In this document: piece after piece, positions 6,229 to 8,691 of the stretch
How positions within the stretch are numbered: position 1 is the first letter of the stretch
Layout: each line of letters begins with the position of its first letter
Assembly (NCBI GenBank): GCA_046597185.1
Contig: JBKJLF010000340.1
Coordinates: 1 to 8,691 of the forward strand
Source: CAMBDR01 sp046597185
Lineage (GTDB): Bacteria; Pseudomonadota; Gammaproteobacteria; Burkholderiales; Burkholderiaceae_D
Direction: 5' to 3'
Length of the DNA stretch: 8,691 nucleotides
Notes under the pieces: model-generated
What the model was told of the DNA's origin: nothing
Seen by the model: the letters and a program-made list of their open reading frames with translations, nothing else
The model's database searches: none
Position numbers and translations under genes: made by a program

Positions 6229-8469
6229 CGTCCTGGCAACCCGCAGGCCGAGATGGATGTCCCGGTTAACTGGCGCGAAGTGGCCGCGATAGGCCGAGCG
6301 CAGGTTCGACGGGAAGTTGCCCCACGAACCACCGCGCAGCACGCGATCCTCACTATTACCAACAGTCAACCATGCACTGCCGTCTTGTGGCGCACCTGTA
6401 TAATCATCATGCCAAACATCTTCCACCCATTCCCAGACGTTGCCATGCATGTCATGCAAACCAAAGGCATTAGCTGTTTTACCGCCAACTTCATGCGTTT
6501 TGGCCCCGCTATTGATGTAATACCATGCGTACTGGCCGAGTGCCGCTTCATCATCACCATAACCCCATTTAGACCTACTAGTACTGGTCTTGGCACACGC
6601 CGCATATTCCCATTCCGCTTCGCTCAGCAAGCGATATTTACCCTGCCCATCAGTAACCGAACCATTCAGCCACGCAAAATAGGCTTTTGCGTCGTGCCAG
6701 CTTACCCCTACTATTGGGTACCGGGCACCAAACAGCGCATCACCCAACTTCTTGTAGTGGGCATCCTTCCCTGTTTGGTAATGATATTGGCTGCCCGCTT
6801 CGTTCCATTCCGGTCCCCTACACTTGCCTGCCGCCACGCAAGCTTTATATTCGGCCACCGTCACTTCAAACTTGCCCACGGCAAACGGCTTGGCGATGGT
6901 CACTTGCGGGCCGTTTTTCTCGGTAGCCGCCACATCAGAACCCATCTTAAAACTACCTGCTGGCACCACCACCATCCACGGCCCTAGCCCGCCGCCAGCC
7001 AATTTGTCTTGAAAACTGCTACCAACGGGGTACTTTTCCGGCGCTGGCACGCTGGCCGCAGGGGCTGATGCTTCCATACTAAACGAAACTAAATCAATAG
7101 GCCGCACCGTTTCATTTTTGCCCAAAAAGTAGCCCCCACCCAGTGCCGCAACTAGGATAAGCCCCACAGCCCCACCAATGACCCAGTCTGGCCTTGGCCC
7201 AACGGGCGGCTTTAGTAGGCTTGGCGGCACCATATCTGGCTTAGGTTGCGGCTTAGGTGACGGCTCGGGTGGCGCGATTTGTACCACTGGTGCCACCCCA
7301 TCCGTCGGCTTCACCTGTTCTTGTTGTTTTTTCGCAAGCATTGCGGCCTGCGCTTGCGCTGTATGCTCACCCAATTCACAGGTCGCCAAATAATTACCAT
7401 ACGCAATGGCGGTATCCAATTGGCACGCCACATCAAACTTCTTTTGATCCCGCTGCCGTTGTGCCACCAGTTCCCGCGCATCCAAAGCCTGTTGCAGGCG
7501 CGCGTTGAGCGTATGAATTTGCGTATGAATTTGCGCATGGTTTTGCCCATAACCGCCCAGCCGCTGTAAGGTGGCGGTGCAATTGTCGCCCACCGGGCTA
7601 TTCAGTTGCCCAGCCGCCATTTGCCGTTCAAAGTTCGCCACCAGCCCGACCACATCTTGCCCCACAGCCTCGTGCAGGCGCACAGGCGCGCCTATGCGCA
7701 AGGGGCGCTGGGGCGTGTCGCGCTGGGCGTGGGTGCGCGCCAACTGGTGCATGCGCGTAGCCAAGGCTTGCGTTAGCTCGTCATCGAGTACCACACTTTG
7801 CTGCCTGGCTTCATAGTCTTTCAGTGTTTCCAGCAAGGCAGCGGTGAATAAGCCGTGCCCGCTCTGATAGCTTGGCAATTCTTCGGCCCGCTGCTGGTCG
7901 TGGCAAGAATTAAGCGTCACCAGCGAGGCTGCCGCCACCGCTACCCGACTCGGCCCCAAAGCCAGCCCGCGATACACCACTTCGCCTTCAAACCGCGCCA
8001 GATTACTGCTGTCGCGGCTTTCGGCCTCGAAGCGCTTAATGGGCAGGCGGCAAGCGTCAAAAATGAAGGCGCGATGCACGCCCGTCCAGGTATCCGTCTG
8101 CGCGCACAGGCTGCGGTAGGACTGCACGCCCTCGCCCACCACATACGCACGATCTAGCAAACTGGCATCGACCATCGGCAGTAGAAACAGTTGGTCCGCG
8201 CCCTCTGGCACGTTGGCGGTTTTGCCATGCCCGGCAAAGAACAACACAAACACATCGCCCGGCTCCAACGCCTTTTTGATGCGCCGTAACTCACTGTTAA
8301 TGCTGCGGCCCGCATTGAGATCGTCATGTGTGAGCACGGTGGTTTCAAACTTAAGCTGATGTTTAAACAGCGCAGCCAACTCGCGTGCGTCACGCGCGGC
8401 GCACCGCAGCGGCGTGATGGCCGCGTCTTCGTAATGGTCGATGCCGATGAAGAGTGCGTGTTTTTTCAT
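6220..8469 (-). CDS. Caspase-like domain / transmembrane / FGE-sulfatase (lectin-fold) protein, DGR target
   Basis: A 749-aa protein. Residues 1-265 form a caspase-like (peptidase C14) domain: ALFIGIDHY (5-13), the catalytic His in FFAGHG (H81), and the catalytic Cys in IFDAC (C140). Residues 285-385 are Gln/Ala-rich and probably helical, with a short HAQI/HTQI repeat. A Pro-rich linker (398-427) leads to one membrane helix (429-449). Residues 494-747 are an FGE-sulfatase domain (VVPAGSFKMGS, YPIVGVSWHDAKAYFAWLN, RLLSEAEWEYA, GNVWEWVED, RVLRGGSW). The paired active-site Cys of true FGE are absent from the GGSW segment, so it is probably a binding module of C-type-lectin fold rather than an enzyme. 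The basic side precedes the helix, which suggests caspase inside and FGE domain outside. Its 3' end is the VR. I chose ATG 8469 over TTG 8514 because caspase domains start like this; no Shine-Dalgarno is visible for either. Confidence 0.92.
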   Translation of the reverse strand: MKKHALFIGIDHYEDAAITPLRCAARDARELAALFKHQLKFETTVLTHDDLNAGRSINSELRRIKKALEPGDVFVLFFAGHGKTANVPEGADQLFLLPMVDASLLDRAYVVGEGVQSYRSLCAQTDTWTGVHRAFIFDACRLPIKRFEAESRDSSNLARFEGEVVYRGLALGPSRVAVAAASLVTLNSCHDQQRAEELPSYQSGHGLFTAALLETLKDYEARQQSVVLDDELTQALATRMHQLARTHAQRDTPQRPLRIGAPVRLHEAVGQDVVGLVANFERQMAAGQLNSPVGDNCTATLQRLGGYGQNHAQIHTQIHTLNARLQQALDARELVAQRQRDQKKFDVACQLDTAIAYGNYLATCELGEHTAQAQAAMLAKKQQEQVKPTDGVAPVVQIAPPEPSPKPQPKPDMVPPSLLKPPVGPRPDWVIGGAVGLILVAALGGGYFLGKNETVRPIDLVSFSMEASAPAASVPAPEKYPVGSSFQDKLAGGGLGPWMVVVPAGSFKMGSDVAATEKNGPQVTIAKPFAVGKFEVTVAEYKACVAAGKCRGPEWNEAGSQYHYQTGKDAHYKKLGDALFGARYPIVGVSWHDAKAYFAWLNGSVTDGQGKYRLLSEAEWEYAACAKTSTSRSKWGYGDDEAALGQYAWYYINSGAKTHEVGGKTANAFGLHDMHGNVWEWVEDVWHDDYTGAPQDGSAWLTVGNSEDRVLRGGSWGNFPSNLRSAYRGHFAPVNRDIHLGLRVARTLP
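6246..6353 (-). repeat. DGR variable repeat (VR) at the 3' end of the caspase-FGE gene
   Basis: This is the mutated copy of the TR at 5779-5886, in frame in the target gene and ending 23 bp before the stop codon's last base. Changed residues (TR to VR) are N708D, N717G, N719F, N729G, N731F, T732A, D734V, N737D, N738I and T739H; the framework (RVLRGGSW, PSNLRSAYR, LG) is unchanged. These positions fall in the last segment of the FGE/C-type-lectin fold, where DGR target proteins such as Mtd and TvpA display their variable ligand-binding residues. The shared end CTCGGCC is the likely homing-initiation end. Confidence 0.9.
7511..7546 (-). repeat. 12-bp tandem repeat in the caspase-FGE linker
   Basis: GTATGAATTTGC (plus strand) occurs twice in tandem (7511-7522, 7523-7534), followed by a diverged third unit GCATGGTTTTGC (7535-7546). 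It encodes the four-residue units HAQI, HTQI and HTLN. Because the unit is 12 bp, copy changes would keep the frame and only alter the linker length. Confidence 0.75.
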
Positions 8470-8579
8470 AACTTGTAACAGCAATAGAAAATAGGCGATG
8501 CAATGAGCAAGCAATCTTGAAGCGAATAAGCATCATACCTTGCATTCGATGCTGCAACTCACATTGTGCCACTGGTAGT

Positions 8580-8609
8580 AATATAAATGCGCTATCATTA
8601 ATATCTCAA
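8580..8609 (-). promoter_or_regulatory. Probable promoter of the caspase-FGE gene
   Basis: On the minus strand TTGAGA (8604-8609) and TATATT (8580-8585) are separated by 18 bp, in an AT-rich region about 110 bp upstream of the ATG at 8469. This gives an mRNA leader of roughly 100 nt. The remaining bases to 8691 show no gene I can support. Confidence 0.5.
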
Positions 8610-8691
8610 GTTTAGACATTCCCTTGGCCTCAGCAGCCGCTGAAAAGGTAAAAAACAAATAACAACTGATTGATTATCCACCAAAAAGCAG

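Larger units (their letters stand above)
5771..8469 (-). mobile_element. Diversity-generating retroelement cassette without a visible reverse transcriptase
   Basis: The unit comprises the target gene (6220-8469) with its VR, a noncoding spacer, and the TR with its 3' hairpin (5771-5886), all on the minus strand in the canonical target-then-TR order. In the common layout a reverse transcriptase follows the TR; here the next gene is a toxin-antitoxin pair, and no reverse transcriptase or Avd sequence appears anywhere in the window. The RT is therefore either to the right of 8691, elsewhere in the genome acting in trans, or lost. The intact target frame and TR suggest that diversification happened after the last common sequence and may still occur. 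Confidence 0.8.

Noticed and set aside
6253..6987. Long plus-strand ORF (244 codons) antisense to the caspase-FGE gene.
   Set aside because: It lies wholly opposite the conserved FGE domain and has no ribosome-binding site or family features.
8470..8514. Upstream TTG start adding MLAHCIAYFLLLLQV to the caspase protein as a signal anchor.
   Set aside because: No Shine-Dalgarno, and caspase domains normally begin with a sequence like MKKHALFIGID; the ATG at 8469 is simpler, though the longer form is not excluded.
1..8691. CRISPR arrays, tRNA or rRNA genes, insertion sequences.
   Set aside because: No regularly spaced repeats, cloverleaf-like sequence, rRNA sequence or transposase frames were seen.

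Overview
The window looks like chromosomal DNA of a Gram-negative bacterium, probably a beta- or gammaproteobacterium. This rests on a TonB-dependent outer-membrane receptor, strong Shine-Dalgarno sites and moderate GC content; no 16S or other phylogenetic marker is present. The left half (1-4848) reads rightward: the 3' part of a TonB-dependent receptor, a possible 19-codon leader ORF, a complete bacterial lipoxygenase, a phosphoribosyltransferase-fold protein, and a 62-aa protein that overlaps the phosphoribosyltransferase out of frame. Short gaps and overlaps suggest one transcript.

The right half (5077-8691) reads leftward: a large gene (8469-6220) for a caspase-like domain, a membrane segment and a C-terminal FGE-sulfatase/C-type-lectin-fold domain; then about 360 bp of noncoding DNA; a 108-bp near-repeat of the 3' end of that gene; and a RelB/DinJ-RelE/ParE toxin-antitoxin operon with its own promoter and operator-like palindrome. 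The 228-bp gap between the two convergent halves holds no gene I can support.

The main discovery is that the 108-bp repeat (5779-5886) and the end of the large gene (6246-6353) behave as template repeat (TR) and variable repeat (VR) of a diversity-generating retroelement (DGR). Read on the minus strand, 15 of 17 differences fall on the 28 adenines of the TR, while 78 of the 80 non-adenine positions are identical. The affected codons are mostly AAC and lie in the ligand-binding end of the FGE/lectin fold. No reverse transcriptase or accessory Avd gene is visible, so the enzyme must act from outside the window or has been lost.

Together the right half suggests a hypermutable surface sensor: a diversified C-terminal binding domain, a single transmembrane helix, and an intracellular caspase-type protease that could execute a self-recognition, defence or cell-death response. 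The lipoxygenase operon appears functionally separate; it keeps all five iron ligands, including the C-terminal isoleucine.
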